NCBI RefSeq assembly: GCF_910594005.1
Contig: NC_057847.1
Span: forward strand, 20,434,001-20,498,000
DNA: 64,000 bases
Direction: 5' to 3'
Source of the DNA: Cervus elaphus
Lineage: Eukaryota > Chordata > Mammalia > Artiodactyla > Cervidae
The notes beneath the pieces are model-generated. The model was not told the DNA's origin, made no database searches, and worked only from the letters and a program-made list of their open reading frames with translations. The translations under genes and the position numbers were made by a program. Of the stretch, positions 34,902 to 47,543 are shown piece after piece. Position 1 is the stretch's first letter, and each line of letters starts with the position of its first letter.

Positions 34902-35010
34902 ACTCCAGTGTTCTTGCCTGGAGAATCTCAGGGACAGAGGAGCCTGGTGGGCTGCCGTCTATGGGGTCGCACAGAGTTGGAAATGACTGAAGCGACTTGG
35001 CAGCAGCAGC
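34902..35010 (+). mobile_element. Truncated Bov-A2/Bov-tA SINE inside L1
   Basis: This is the 3' half of the SINE ending in 'ggcagcagcagc'. The 11-bp target-site duplication AGAGGGATCAT lies at 34,891-34,901 and 35,011-35,021, within L1 sequence. Confidence 0.92.
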
Positions 35011-36998
35011 AGAGGGATCATATGTCAGTATGATAAAAGCCTGTATGACAAGCCCACAGCTAACATTATATTCAACTGAGAAAGGCTAAAAGCTTCTCCT
35101 CTAAGATCAGGAAAAAAACAAGGATGTCCACTTCCACCATTTTTATTCAACAGTAGTGGAAGTACTAGCCAGAACAATTTAAGCAAGAAAAAGCAAAAGC
35201 AAATTGGAAAGGAAGATATAAAATTATCTCTATTTGCAGATGATATCATATTATGTATAGAAAATCCTAAAGACTCCAGAGAAAACTTAAAAACTCAATA
35301 AAATTTCAGGCTACAAAATCAATATAAAAATAAGGGTTTTTTTTCTGTACACCAATAATGAGCTATCAAAAAGAGAAAAATATTTTAAGTCCCATTAATA
35401 ATAGCATCAAAAAGAGTAAAATTTTTAGGAGCAAATTTAACTAAGGAGTCAAAGATCTATACACCAAAAACTCTAAGACTTTTATGAAAGATATTGAAGA
35501 AATCATACAAAATTGGAAAGATATTTTATGTCTCTGATTGGAAGAATTAAGAGTGTTAAAGTGTTGATACTACCCAAAGCAATCTAGAGGATCAATACAA
35601 TCCCTATAAAAATTTTAATGACATTTTTTCATAGAAATAGAAAAAAACAATCCTAAAATTTGTTTTGGAACCACAAAAATCCCTGAATAGACAAAGTACC
35701 TTTGGGGGAAAAAAATGCCTTCAGCATCACACTTACTGATTTCAAACTATATTACAAAGCTGTAGTAATCAAAACAGGATGGTACTAGCCTAAAAACCAA
35801 CACATAGATCAATGGAACAGAATAGGGAATCTAAAAATAAACCTCACATATATGGTCAATTAATTTAAGAGAAAGCCAAGAATATACAATGGAAAAAAAA
35901 AAGATATTGTCTTCAATAAAAGATGTTTGGTAAACTGGACTGCCACATGCAAATGATAAAGTGGACCTGTCTCTTACATCATACTCCAAAATCAACTCAA
36001 AATGGGTAAGACCTAAAATCATAAAGCTTCTAGAAGAAAATGTTGAGATAAACTCCTTGACTTTGCACTTGGCAAAGGTTTTCTGGATTTGACACCAAAA
36101 GCAAAGGTGACAAAAGGAAAAATAAGCTAATGAGACTACATGAAACTAAAAAACTTCTGCACAGCAAAGGAGACCATTAACCAATTAAAAGGCAATCTAT
36201 AAAATGGAAGAAAATATCTATAAACCGTATATCTGATAAATAATTGATATCTAAAATATACAAGGAAGTCATACAACCTAACAGCAAAATAAATAAATAA
36301 ACAAACAAATAATTTTAAAGTGGGCAAATGACCTGAATAGACATATTTGTTTTTCAAAAAACACATACAAATGCCCAACAGGTGCATGAAAATGTGCTGA
36401 ACATCACTAATCATCAGGAAAATGCAAATCAAAACCACAGTGACCTATCACTTCATACCTGTCAGGGTGGCTATTATCAAAAAGACAAGAGATAACAAAT
36501 GCAAGTGGGGATATGATGAAAAGGGAAACCTTGTACATTGTTGGTGGGAAAATATTGCCACTATGGGAACAGTGTGGAGTTTCCTCAATAAATTAAAAAT
36601 AGAATTACCATATGACCTAGTAATTCCATCCCTGGGTATAACATCCAAAGGAAAAAAACCATTATCTCAAAAAGCTTTACTCCAGTGTTCATTACAGCAT
36701 TACTTACAATAGCCAACCTATCCACTGACGGATGGATGGATAAGGAAAACGTGGCATAGGTACAGAATGGAATACTATATAGCCTTAAAAGTAGATCCTG
36801 TCACTTGCAATAACATAGATGAACCTGAAGGGCATTATACCAAGTGAAATATTGCAGAGAGAGAAAGACATAGCATCACTTACAAGTGGAAATTTAAAAA
36901 AGAAAAAAAAAGGTCATCAAAACAAAGTAGAAAAGTTACTGAAAGATGGAAGAAATAGAGGTTGGCAAAAAGTACAAACCTTCAGTTACAAGGTGAAT

Positions 36999-37048
36999 AA
37001 AATCTGAGGTTCTAAAAAAACAAACAAACAAAAATCTGAGGTTCTAAA
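36999..37048. repeat. 18-bp duplication around an A-rich tract
   Basis: AAAATCTGAGGTTCTAAA occurs at 36,999-37,016 and 37,031-37,048, separated by a short A/CAAA tract. It resembles a target-site duplication around an insertion reduced to its A tail. Confidence 0.9.
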
Positions 37049-37275
37049 TTAAAAAATGGTGCTTATGTTTAACACTATATTGTACAACTGAAATTTTCTA
37101 TGAGAGTATAATTTAAATGATGTCACCAAAAAACAATGAGGTGATGGTTATGTTAATAAATTTGATGGGAGAAATCCTTTGATGAGTGTATATTTATATC
37201 AAATTATCAAATAGTATATTCTAGAGATCTTATAATTTTGCCAATTATACCTCAATAAAACTGAAAAAAATTTAG

Positions 37276-37691
37276 ACTAAAAGCAATCCTTCCTTATCAA
37301 ATATTGAGCAATCCTTCATCCAGTGACAAAAGCAACATAAGAAGCTAATTTTAGTAACAGGCAACCAAGTAAGCATCATCTTTTTCTCTCAGTTTTTTAA
37401 TAAAAATTTCTCTACCTGGGTAAGTATCTTAATCTCCATTCTATAGTTTAATATACTATCACTATCCCTTACCACTCAAGAATCTCTCTGCTTCTCTTTT
37501 CTCTGAGGAAGGATGAGTATGGCTTAGAGCAGGTGGAGAGCCCTAGTTAATTCCTCAAGAAACTGGTCATCACCCATGAGGTTTAGACATGAGGCATGGT
37601 GGAATGAGATGGAAGAAGCAGGATGAAGTCGAGCTGAGAAGGAATGAAATGCACTGCTGGACCGGGCTTCCTGGTAGGAGGTAGCTCTCCT
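37276..37691. other. Unassigned sequence
   Basis: I see no recognisable gene or repeat. Confidence 0.4.
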
Positions 37692-37822
37692 GTTGTTCAG
37701 TCGCTGATTCGTGTCCAACTCACTGCAACCCCATGGACTGCAGAACACCAGACTGCCCTGTCCTTCACTATCTCCCAGAGTTTGCTCAAACTCATGTCCT
37801 TTGAGTTGGTGATGCCAGCCCT
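37692..37822 (-). mobile_element. BovB LINE 3' terminus, short
   Basis: This is about 130 bp of reverse-strand BovB 3' end, from 'tgttgttcagtcgctgattc' to 'tgagttggtgatgccagcc'. It is strongly 5'-truncated. Confidence 0.88.
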
Positions 37823-39329
37823 CCTGCTTGAGGCCAAATCCAAGTACTCAGAGGAGTTGAAAAGCTCTCAGTAAGTCAAGGATGGCATCATTACTCAAGG
37901 GAGTTCTGCTGGTGGTTTGGCATAGCTACAGCAATGTCTTCTGTGAACATTTTTGAGAGACAGGCAAAATGCAGTACTCATGAGAGGCCTGGTCAAAACA
38001 GTCCTCCAATTATTGACTTCCTGTTGGTAAGTGGCCTCCAGTTTCTGGGAAGAAGGTATCGCCACGTGGGCTTAGGAAGCGCCTAGGATTCCCAGCCAAG
38101 GGGACAGAGTTCAAGGCAGAAAGAAGAGAAGCTAGAGTACAAAACCAAAAAACCAAGATAGAAGTCTCCTCATGTGGACTTTGCAGATACAGTTAAGAGA
38201 TGAAGGAGACTGAAAAGTACTGTAGTTCAGCGGTAAGGCTCACTCCAGACATAACAGACTTAGTGCAGAGAATTCTGGGTCAAGTAGCAAGGGTAATGTG
38301 AAGAACATTTAATGGCTAGGAAGGAATGAGCCCTGACACTCAAGACAGATGTAGTTATAAACACACTGATCAGAGATACCCGTGCATACCCCTTAATAGT
38401 ACCCCTTCAAGGCAGAATATTTTCAGTTCAAAATAAGTAAACATTTCAATCCAAACCTAAAAAACTAAAAATGTTTCTCAGTTGGAGAGATGGCACTGCT
38501 ATTGGCATTTTGGCTGGGACAATTCCTTATTATTATTATTATCAGCTACTCTTTATCTCACAAAATGTTTATCATCCCTGGCTTTAGGAACTAAATGCCA
38601 GTGGTCATAGCCTACTGACAATATCATCTCTTACAACCTAATGACATTATCATCTGTTTCTTCCCACAGTGGATGGTACAAATCTTGGTTTGGAACTGCA
38701 GCTACACAGCTCAAAAGTAAATGTCAGGTCAGGCTTAATCTAGACATTTATAAAGTCAGTAGTGTATCTGTTCCCTTCAGTTCGTTCCCCTGTTTCCTCC
38801 ACCAGGCAGCTCTGCTCTCAGATTGGCCCCCATAGAAACAGTGGCTCCAGCAGTTCCAGATTTCACATTCCCAGCTCATTTTCCAGAAGGAAACAGAATC
38901 CTAACCCTAGTGTTCCCATCAAAAGTCCCCAGATCCCACTGTAATTAGACTGTTTTGGTCACATCCCATCCTGAAACAATACCAAATCCAGAGAGATGCA
39001 CTGCTTTTATTGGCCTAACATTGATCACATGCTCCTCTGGTAGAGGGAGGGGCTGAAGTTGATTTCCCCAGGTTGAGGTGCAATCTTAAAGCGAAGATTA
39101 AAGGCTGTTGTGAAGGGGACAAGTTGAGAAATGAACACCGGGAATATAGTCAACAAATGTACACTGTAAGGTTGCTACTGAAAGTGTCAGTGCATGAATT
39201 GTTATCAACTAATGACAATATAAAAATATACTTATACCATAATATAAACCAACTGTATCCCTGAGTAGACTGCTGAGTTCAGCTGATATTTATTTCATAA
39301 GACTTTCTCAATGATATTGACATCCTGTG
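37823..39329. other. Unassigned, average-GC sequence
   Basis: I recognise no exon or repeat. A short (TTA)n run lies at 38,527-38,541. The part around 38,860-39,080 could be an old LTR, but I cannot place it. Confidence 0.35.
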
Positions 39330-39990
39330 TCTCCTGAAAAGATACCTTGAAAAAACAGCACATCACCACTTTTGTGGTATTCTTACCAAATATGCACATA
39401 CAATTTGAATCTAATCAGGACAAAACATCAGACAAACCCAAATTGAAGAGCATTCTACAAAATAACTGACCCATACTCTTCAAAAACGTCAATATTTTAA
39501 AAGACCAAACAACAAAAAAATTGAGGAACTGTTTCAGGGTAAAGGAAACAAATCAGACATGACAGCTGAAAGCCATGTGTGATCTAGGATTTCATCTTGC
39601 CACTGAGGACTGGTAAATTGGCAAAATTTGCATAAGGTCTGTAGATTAGGTCACAGTATTCTGTCAATGATAATTTCCTGATTTTAACTGTGTTGTGGTT
39701 AAGTAAGAGAATGTCTTTGTTTTTAGAAAATAAGTGCTAAAATGTTTAATGGTAAAGAGACATTTTTACAACTTCCTTACAAACCTGTATGTATGTGCAT
39801 GTATATGAGAGTGTATGTGGGAAGGGAATGGAGGGAGAGGAAGACAGACAGAAACAGAGAGAAAGAAAATGATAAAGCAGATGTGGTAAAACATTAAATT
39901 CAGGAAATCTTGCTTAAAGGTATAAAATTCATTGTGCTATTCTTATAATTTTTCTGTAAGCCTGAAAGTATATTTACTTAAAATTAAACT
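39330..39990 (+). mobile_element. Ancient L1 3' UTR (L1MB/L1MC-type)
   Basis: The 3' end order is clear: 'gaggaactgtttcagg', 'gacatgacagctgaaagcc', 'gcataaggtctgtagattag', 'gttgtggttaagtaagagaa', a decayed TG/GA-rich tract, and 'cttataatttttctgtaagc'. No coding sequence remains. Confidence 0.8.
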
Positions 39991-40416
39991 AAAATTTCAG
40001 AATCCATAAATAGCAGCAAAAATGAGGATATTTCTATTAAAATATTCACTCAATTTGGTTAAAATACATATGCCATTTTTTGGCTACTGTCTCAAGGTTT
40101 AATTCTTATTTTTGAAATGCATGATGATAAATATGTGCATGTAAGAAGTAAATCAACTATTTAAGATATAAATGTTCTTTGTTTTTTTAGGAAGCCAGAA
40201 AAACATACATAAACACAATCCTACAGTGTGAAAAGTGAAAATGTTGTGCTTATTTCATGAAATCTGATATTTTTTAAAAAGTTCACCCATTCTTCCAGAA
40301 AATCAACTGAAAACTCTTTAGAGATAATGCTGACATTTTTAAGAAACCAATCCAAAAAAACAAAAAACACCCTGCAAATTTGCTAGAACCCTGGGCCCTG
40401 CAAAAGTGGAAGAATC
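39991..40416. other. Unassigned AT-rich sequence
   Basis: I see no recognisable gene or repeat. Confidence 0.4.
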
Positions 40417-40584
40417 TCACCCAGAGCGTATCTCCAGGAAGGCCCCATCAAATCTTTGGTCCACACTGATCACTGCCAAGATGCCCATTGGTACATGACT
40501 TACAATGATCACCACTTCCATGCCAGGCTTCAAGTCAAAGAAATTTCCGCTAAACTTTTTCTGGGGTCCCACCACCTTGGGTAG
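40417..40584 (-). pseudogene. Short coding-like fragment, unidentified
   Basis: On the minus strand there are about 54 codons between stops, with protein-like composition, including KKFSGNFFDLKPGMEVV and VISVDQRFDGAFLEIRSG. The local GC is higher than in the flanks. No start codon, promoter or clear splice-site pair is visible. A GTAAGT donor-like hexamer lies inside the frame. I do not recognise the family. It could be a relic of a processed pseudogene, an exon, or chance. Confidence 0.3.
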
Positions 40585-41086
40585 TCATTTTTGCCATTTT
40601 ACCACCCCCCACCCCATGCTAAGGTTCTGTCATTGAATGAGGCCCAAGTTCCCTCTACTTGTAGACTTACCCAGCTCTGTCAGTCCCTCTCACCAAATGA
40701 GTCTTTTTTCCCCTCCGCTACAATATACCCACCTGCAAAGGTGCCTGACTTCAGAAGACAAAAGCTAGCAAAGGCTGGGGGTAAGTTGTTTCTATTTTCA
40801 GACTTCTCACAAATCTTCCCTGAGGCAAGAGTGGTCTCTATCTATCTATTAATAACTGCAGGCTTGAAATGGAGGAAATATCAATAGAAGGTATAAGGGG
40901 AAAAAACAAAATGAGACACACTTTTACATTCACAAGAGAAGAATCTCTCCTGAAGAGAGAAAAGGAACATTTGTTTAGTAATTTCCTAGTAATTTTCCCT
41001 AATTTCATAACTAGTTGGTCATTTTTATTTAGCTCTGGAATGGAATGGTACCAGCTACTGCTTTAGGTGGTTGTAGTGAGCACTGC
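40585..41086. other. Unassigned sequence
   Basis: A C-rich run lies near 40,602-40,613. I recognise no gene or repeat. Confidence 0.4.
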
Positions 41087-41272
41087 GGGCTTCCCTGATA
41101 GCTCAGCTGACACAGAATCCACCTGCAATGCAGGAGACCCCAGTTCACTTCCTGGGTTAGGAATTCCCCTGGAGAAGGATAGGCTACCCACTCCAGTATC
41201 CTTGGGCTTCCCTGGTAGCTCAGACAGTAAAGAACCGACCTTCAATGTGTGAGACTTGGGTTTGATTCTCCC
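41087..41272 (+). mobile_element. Tandem pair of partial Bov-tA-type SINE units
   Basis: Two SINE heads follow each other in the same direction, at 41,087 and 41,204 ('gggcttccctgatagctcag' and 'gggcttccctggtagctcag'). The first unit stops at 'ccactccagtatcctt' and the second after about 68 bp. The arrangement is like the head-to-tail units in ART2/BTALU-type ruminant repeats. Confidence 0.85.
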
Positions 41273-42559
41273 GCAGCCTCTGCCGAGGTCACCTGCAGCT
41301 TCGTGGACAGTTGCCCTAATGGTTCTTCAGCATAGAATTCATTCCCTGAACACTTTCTCTGGCTGCAAGAGCGTGAAAGACCACTGCCCTGTTAGGGGCA
41401 ATTCTGAGGTATGTTCTCCATGCAGTGCAATATGATTACTAGCAGAGGTAACTATTGACCCCTTGGAAGTAGCTGTTCCAAACAGATATGCAACTTACAT
41501 GTAAAATATGCACTGGACTTCAAAAACATAGTATGAAAAAAAGATACACTATCTCATTAATGTATTTATTGATTATATGTTATAATATTTTGGGCATATT
41601 TTGCTAAGTAAAATATAACATCAAAATTAATTTTACCTAATTTTTAAAACTTTACTTACTAGAAAATTTAAAATTACATATGTGGTTTGCATTACATTTC
41701 TGTTGGACAACATTGTATACAGTTTATTAAAGGTTCTCCAGCAGAAATGAGCTACAACTGCCCACCCTAACAACCTGATCATTTTGACTCAATATTTTCC
41801 CCTTTCCTGAAAACATTAATTTGGGAATTGTGAGATTCTAAACAGGTTTTTTTGGATGGAGTTTGGTGTAGGTGAAATCATATTGAAATTTGTGCCTTTT
41901 GTTCTAGGGGTGGCAGAAAATTTGTATTTGGGAAAAGGCAGGTGTTTGGCTAAATGCATTTTTATAGACTTCTGGGTTTTACAAAGCAAAGGAGAAAATG
42001 AGAAGGGATATACTCAAGACAATGAGGAGGATCGACTCTATTTCTTTTTTGTGGGCGTGTGTTCTCTCTGAACAGATTATGATGGTGTGGTTGGTTTTTG
42101 CTTTCTTTTGAGACAGCTAGAGATAAAGTGGGCTGTGGGCCCTGGACCCTGAGAAGAAGGGCAGGAGGGAGGGGATATCCACCTGGAGAATATGAGTCAA
42201 GCCTCAGATCATGATATCAAGGCAGAGGAAAGGACAGAGTTGACCTGCCAAGGAGCCCCTTTGGAAGAGCATGACTAATGGTTTCCAGGAGAAATGGCAC
42301 CTAATGTTTTGTCTTAGGTTTTCCTTTAGATGATTCTATTCATGTATGCATTAGTAAAGTTTTACAAAATGCCACAGCTGTGCTTTGAGCAAGTAAAGAT
42401 TAGAAGCCATGTCTAATGTCTTTGGGGCATAACTAGAACGGGAAGAAAATAGCAACTGGATGAAGTGCTTGTAAGACAGCAATAGCCAGTGAGCAGAAAA
42501 ACCTGAAGCAGTTATTTCAAGGAAAAACGTAATCAACAATCAGCTATTAATAGTAAGAA
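41273..42559. other. Unassigned sequence
   Basis: I see no recognisable gene or repeat. Confidence 0.4.
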
Positions 42560-42820
42560 TATACTCATGTTTACTGAGCCAGACACACTTGAACTAACAT
42601 GTTCTAAGTATTTTTGTGGATTATCTCATTTTGTTCTCATGATAACCACATGATATGAGTCATACTATCACTGCTTTATGGGTAGGAAAACTGAGATACA
42701 GAGATGCTTAAGTAACTTGATCAAGATCAAACAGTTACCAAGTGGCAGAGCCAAGGTACAAATCCTGGCAGGCACTCTTGCTTCAGGGCCAGTCGCCTTA
42801 ACCACTATGACATCCTGTCT
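42560..42820 (-). mobile_element. MIR SINE, nearly full length
   Basis: The whole MIR complement is readable: 'tcatgtttactgagcc', 'ggattatctcattttg', 'aggaaaactgagatacagag', 'ccaagtggcagagccaagg' and 'cgccttaaccactatgac'. It is among the best-preserved MIR copies in the window. Confidence 0.9.
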
Positions 42821-43823
42821 CTTGTGACAGGTCTGTGGATCAACGACCTGTTCCCTGGAGATTTTCGAAAGTCAGATGGGAAACCTGATAAAAGACACTG
42901 TATGTCAGGCTGTTTGCAGAAACTCTCCATCAGATTTTTAAAAATCAGCTTTGACAAAAGCTCTCAACTAGATAGAAAGTTTAAAAGTAGAGAACATATT
43001 TCATAAACTTCATATTCCTCATATACCTCTTCTTATGACCTGTGCTTGGTAATATTTCCTATTTGTTGATCAAACACATAAATATGAGAAATGTCCTTCA
43101 TTTCTTTTTATCCCTAAATGTCTCAATATGTTGAACACTGACTTTTAAGCCATCCAGACAGCAATTTTCTTAGCACAGCTTTGATTGTATGATAGAATAC
43201 TTATAGTATTCAAAGATAATGTTAACTAATTTGCTGATTTCAGATACACAACTTTTAAAATACTACCAAATGGTATTAAATACGAACTAAATCTAAACCT
43301 AAACTCTAGGCAGTGAAATCCCCTTTATTGCTTTTTCAAGATACTGTCATTTTACTTAATCCAAGGATTACAGAACACAAGCTGCAGGGTTCAATAAGAC
43401 TGTAGAGCTCTTCCTTCTGCATAATGTAGTCTGGTCATTTTCCTTCACTGAATTGCTTATTCAAATGTCCTTAATTCTCATCAAATTGCTTATTCATAAG
43501 AATTAGAAAACAAAGATATTTCTAATATATGGTGCCTGAATGAATAAGGGAAAAGTTCAGCACTGGTTCCACTATTCCTTCCCGGGACCTGCTCTTTCCC
43601 TAGTGCTTTCCCCATTTATTTGATATCCATTCCTAAACTTTCTGTTCCAAGAGGTTCTAGGCTTTTGGAAACCAAACTGGGAAGACCAGCAGGTCTTCAA
43701 CTTCCCATTCAGCCATATATCCCTTCTGAAGAATAAGCAAAGGAAACTTTCTCTTGCATGGGAGAAAAGAAAGGGAAATTCCCTGGAAGGAAAAAAAATG
43801 GTCACTATTTCAAAAGTAAATGT
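42821..43823. other. Unassigned AT-rich sequence
   Basis: I see no recognisable gene or repeat. Confidence 0.4.
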
Positions 43824-43985
43824 GTAAGGCACCATGTTTGGCATTTTACATAGATTATTTTAGTTCATCCTCAAACAACATGGACCCAAAAAAAGTCTTT
43901 ATTTTATTGTTTAATGTTGTAAATGCTATTATTCATCCTCATTTTGAAGAGAAGGAATGTGAAGGCAGATTGGGTTACTTAGTGG
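43824..43985 (-). mobile_element. MIR SINE fragment, reverse
   Basis: 'taaggcaccatgtttggc', 'cattttacatagattatttt' and 'ctattattcatcctcatttt' follow the MIR complement. The middle is diverged. Confidence 0.65.
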
Positions 43986-44079
43986 GTATGATAAACAAGT
44001 TTCTCAGATGACCTTCTGGTCTTCACGCCATCATTCCATATCCTAGTGACTTGATTCTAACAAAGGGGATAGACAAGAT

Positions 44080-44420
44080 GAGTCAAGATTAGACTGTGCC
44101 CTCTCTGATGCTTTCCCAATTGTTTGCTCTGATGGAAGCCAACAGTCATACTGTGAGCTGCCCAATGGAGAGGCCCACATCAGTGGCAAGGAACTAATGT
44201 CTCCATAATGGGCAGCAAGGACCTGAGGCTGCCAACTGCCATGCGAGGAATCGTGGAAGTGCATCTTCTCCCAGTTGGCTCTGAGATGACTGCAGCCCCA
44301 GCGAGCACCTGACTGCAGCCTTGTGAGGAACCCTGAACCCTGGGGCAAGGTTAAGCTGCACTTGAGTCCTGACTCCCAGAAAATGTGAGATAATAAATGT
44401 AGTTTTAAGCATTAACCTTA
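44080..44420 (+). mobile_element. MLT1-like LTR (ERVL-MaLR)
   Basis: 'aatggagaggcccacat', 'gaggctgccaactgccatgc', 'gagatgactgcagccccagc' and 'gtgagataataaatgtag' match the MLT1 LTR in order. It contains the LTR polyadenylation hexamer AATAAA near 44,393. No internal sequence follows. Confidence 0.85.
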
Positions 44421-45867
44421 GAGTTATTTGTTATGTGACAAATGACATACATGGTAAATTTAAACTTAAGACAGTCTGGCTCTGGGCATCATGGTTCAGC
44501 AGTGTGATCTACTGCTCCCTGGTACTTGGGATCAGCCTCTCAGCCTCTCTCTCAAAGGCCAGCATTTGCAACCAGGCTCAGTGCTCTCCCTCCTGCTTCC
44601 CAATGGCCCAGGTAGTGCTGTGATTTCAGAAGAGAGCACAGATCATCTCCTTCTCTTGTACGAAAGGAAGAGTTCCTGTCTGCTCCCTTGTACCACGAGG
44701 TCATTATCGATCCCTCCTCTTGAATTATGGCTCAGAAATACCTGCTCTTGTCATCATTTCATTTATTCTCTCTGTGTCTCTACTTTCGGGTTTTTTTTTT
44801 AGTGCTTCTATGGTTCTTTTTTGCTTTTCTTTGCTATTAGACACCATTTTTCTTTTCATCTCCACTTTTTCCTGTAAATGATTTTCTCCTGCCTCTGCTT
44901 TCATTTACAGAAAAAGCCACTATTTAACTTCTGGAAACTTTAACATTTATCTGGAAAGGACAGCTTTCTGGAAATATCGTCAGGAAAAAAAACACAGGTG
45001 GAGGGGGTGGGCAAACCCTCTTGGGCAAACCCTCTTCTTCAGTGGGTTTCTGTTCCTCCCCACATCCCATATCAAAACATCCCCTGTGGCAGTTAAAAGC
45101 TGTTGGCCACCCCAATTAAAATGTTTTCATAGAAACTGTCAGAAATAGTTCCAAGAGCACTTTTAAGTTATTACATGTGGGTTACATAAGCACAGGCAGC
45201 TTTTTAAAATGTTCAAAATATGATATGAATTGAGTCACACAACAGTCGGTCAAAGCTTTGGCTTTCCAGTGTGACTAACAGGATCATCTGAAAATCAGGC
45301 ATTCTGGACAAAAACATATCTTAAAGAAAATCAATTAAAGAATATCTTTTGTTCCTGCCAAGAATCTGTACTCCCAGCTTTTCAAAACATTGCTATAATT
45401 ATTTTGCATTTAGATTAACTCTGTTTTTAAGGATAGCTGTAACAGGACCAATCACATTACAGACTGATAAGGGGAAGAAAAAGTAATTCTTTATTTGATT
45501 TAAACTAATCTTACCTTCCTCAAGAGCCCTCCCCTCTGGGTTGTGTGGGGAAACTAAACAAAACAAAATAAAAAACTATTAAGACACTTCTGTAAACCCA
45601 AACAGATGGATTTAAACACCCCCCCTTTCTGTGTTTCTCATGATAATTCAAGTGGTATGCTGAGGAGATAGTGCTTCCTAGAGCTCTACAGACATTTAGC
45701 ACCCTTGCCCGTCCTCACCCCTACCTCCTGTAAAGTGCAAGGAGTAGCTTTCAATAGCACGATGACAACCTTCACTGCCCTTACATAGTTCTAAACACCC
45801 CCTTGAAGGTTAGTACTTCCCACTCCCCTAAAAAAAATAAAAGCAACCTAAGTAGGCTCAGGTATTT
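44421..45867. other. Unassigned sequence
   Basis: I recognise no gene or repeat family. A 14-bp direct repeat, GGGCAAACCCTCTT, occurs at 45,009-45,022 and 45,024-45,037. Confidence 0.4.
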
Positions 45868-45872
45868 AGGTA

Positions 45873-46070
45873 AACCTTCCCTGGTGACTCTGACAGTAAA
45901 GAATCTGCCTGCAATGCAGGAGACCAGAGTTTGATCCCTGGGTCAGGAAGATCTCCTGGAGGAGGGCATGGCAACCCATTTCAGTGTTTTGCCTGGAGAA
46001 TTTCATGGACAGAGGAATCTGGAGGACTACAATCCATGTAGTAGTCGGACATGACTGAGTGACTAAAACT
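45873..46070 (+). mobile_element. Bov-tA SINE
   Basis: This forward copy runs from 'aaccttccctggtgactctg' to 'atgactgagtgactaaaac' and is moderately diverged. Confidence 0.9.
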
Positions 46071-47224
46071 TTTTACTTACTTTTTTAACATGCTAGATCT
46101 ATCCCTCCCCCACCTCCTCCCCAAGGTGGCATCTGAGCTGTACAGAAAAAGGGATTAGCAAGGATCCTCAGATCAGTACAGTGTTCCCAGGTCCTCTGGT
46201 CTCCATGGCAATGGTTATTACTCAGCTGGTTGGCCTTCACTGCTTTTAAAGTCAATAGCTAGTGCCATTCATGAGTTGATCTTGACATGTAAAGTTAACC
46301 CTGATAAAGTTAACCCTGACACACAATTAAATGAGAATTATTTTCAAATGTAACACTTCAAGTATGACATACTTGCACAGTTGATTTGCCCAATTATACT
46401 CAGGTAAAAAGGAGGAAATACTCTTATTGGGAAAAAAAAAAAAAAAAAAACAAAGTAAGGAGCCTCAGTAAAAATATCTCTTTCTCAATGCTTATGTATC
46501 AGTGGGAATCAAATCCCAAAGGCAGAGTTTACTATACTGAAGATTTGAAATAGCTACAGAAGAAAAGGAAACAGTTCTTTCATATATCTACAAAAAATAA
46601 AATGTTAAAATAATGCCAAAATATAGTGAATAAATTACTAAATTAATATTTCCCTCAATAATTTATTAAGTCTTCTGAAATACCTCCTATTTTGTTGGGC
46701 CTTGGATCAAGTAGTTAGCTTTGATGAAATATGTCTGCTTTTGGACAGAAAAGAGTCCTGGGAATCCTGACTTGGTACACTGGTACAGTCCAAAAGTTTC
46801 CTAAGCAATTTTACCTTGGAAGATTGTGCCCAAGACTCTTCTTTGACATACCTGTAGTTCAGACTACATAGTGCAGTGTTTTTCACTGAGATTACATTTT
46901 GTTAATGACATAATCACTATCCTGTTTTCTAAAACAGAGTTTCAGGCAAACTTCAGAGAAAAGCAGAAACCTGTTTAATAATGAGACTGAATTGCTGTAG
47001 AATTTACTATAGTACCAATAACATCAAAATGAAAGAGAGAAAAATTCTCTATTAGGTATATCATAAGAGTTTAGTCAATGTTTCTCATGAATCTATTATG
47101 GATGTGAGGACAATGACAAATTTCCAGGTTTTTCCTTACAATCTCTGAAATTCTTATATGCACTTAACCCAGGGAAGGATGAGACCTCTTCTGATCTGTC
47201 AATTCTCCCCAATGCAATACTCAC
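46071..47224. other. Unassigned AT-rich sequence
   Basis: There is a pure A run at 46,432-46,450 and a small direct repeat of 'aaagttaaccctga' near 46,290-46,320. I recognise no gene. Confidence 0.4.
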
Positions 47225-47436
47225 AATGCTGCGCTCAGTTGTGTCCAACTCTGCAACCCCTGGACTGTAGCCCACCAGGCTCCTCTGTCCACGGGGTTTT
47301 TTAAGCAAGATTACTGGGATAGGTTGCCATTTCCTCCCCCAGGGGGTCTTCCCGACCCAGGGATCAAACCTGTGTCTCCTGCATCTCCTGTTTTGGTAGG
47401 CAGATTCTTTACCACCAAGCCACCAGGGAAGCCCCA
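47225..47436 (-). mobile_element. Bov-tA SINE
   Basis: This is a reverse full-length copy from 'aatgctgcgctcagttgtg' to 'gccaccagggaagcccc'. Confidence 0.92.
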
Positions 47437-47543
47437 ATTTTTATAACAGCAGTGAGCTAATTAAGAAATACAGAACACACCAAACAAACTTAACTATTTC
47501 TAGTGTTAGTACTTAATGTAGCAGACATAGGATTGCATCTTTA

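Larger units (their letters stand above)
34808..37275 (+). mobile_element. L1 LINE, 5'-truncated, decayed, 2.5 kb
   Basis: The element starts inside the ORF2 RT domain ('aattatctcaataaatgcag') and runs to its 3' end ('ctcaataaaactgaaaaaaa'). The RT active site reads FADD at 35,233-35,244. The C-terminal cysteine-motif region (CKWGYDEKGNLVHCWW) lies near 36,500-36,550. Stops and indels break the frame throughout. A truncated SINE interrupts it at 34,902-35,010, and an A-rich 18-bp duplication lies near its 3' end (36,999-37,048). It is older than the L1 copies at 1144 and 12,505. Confidence 0.88.
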
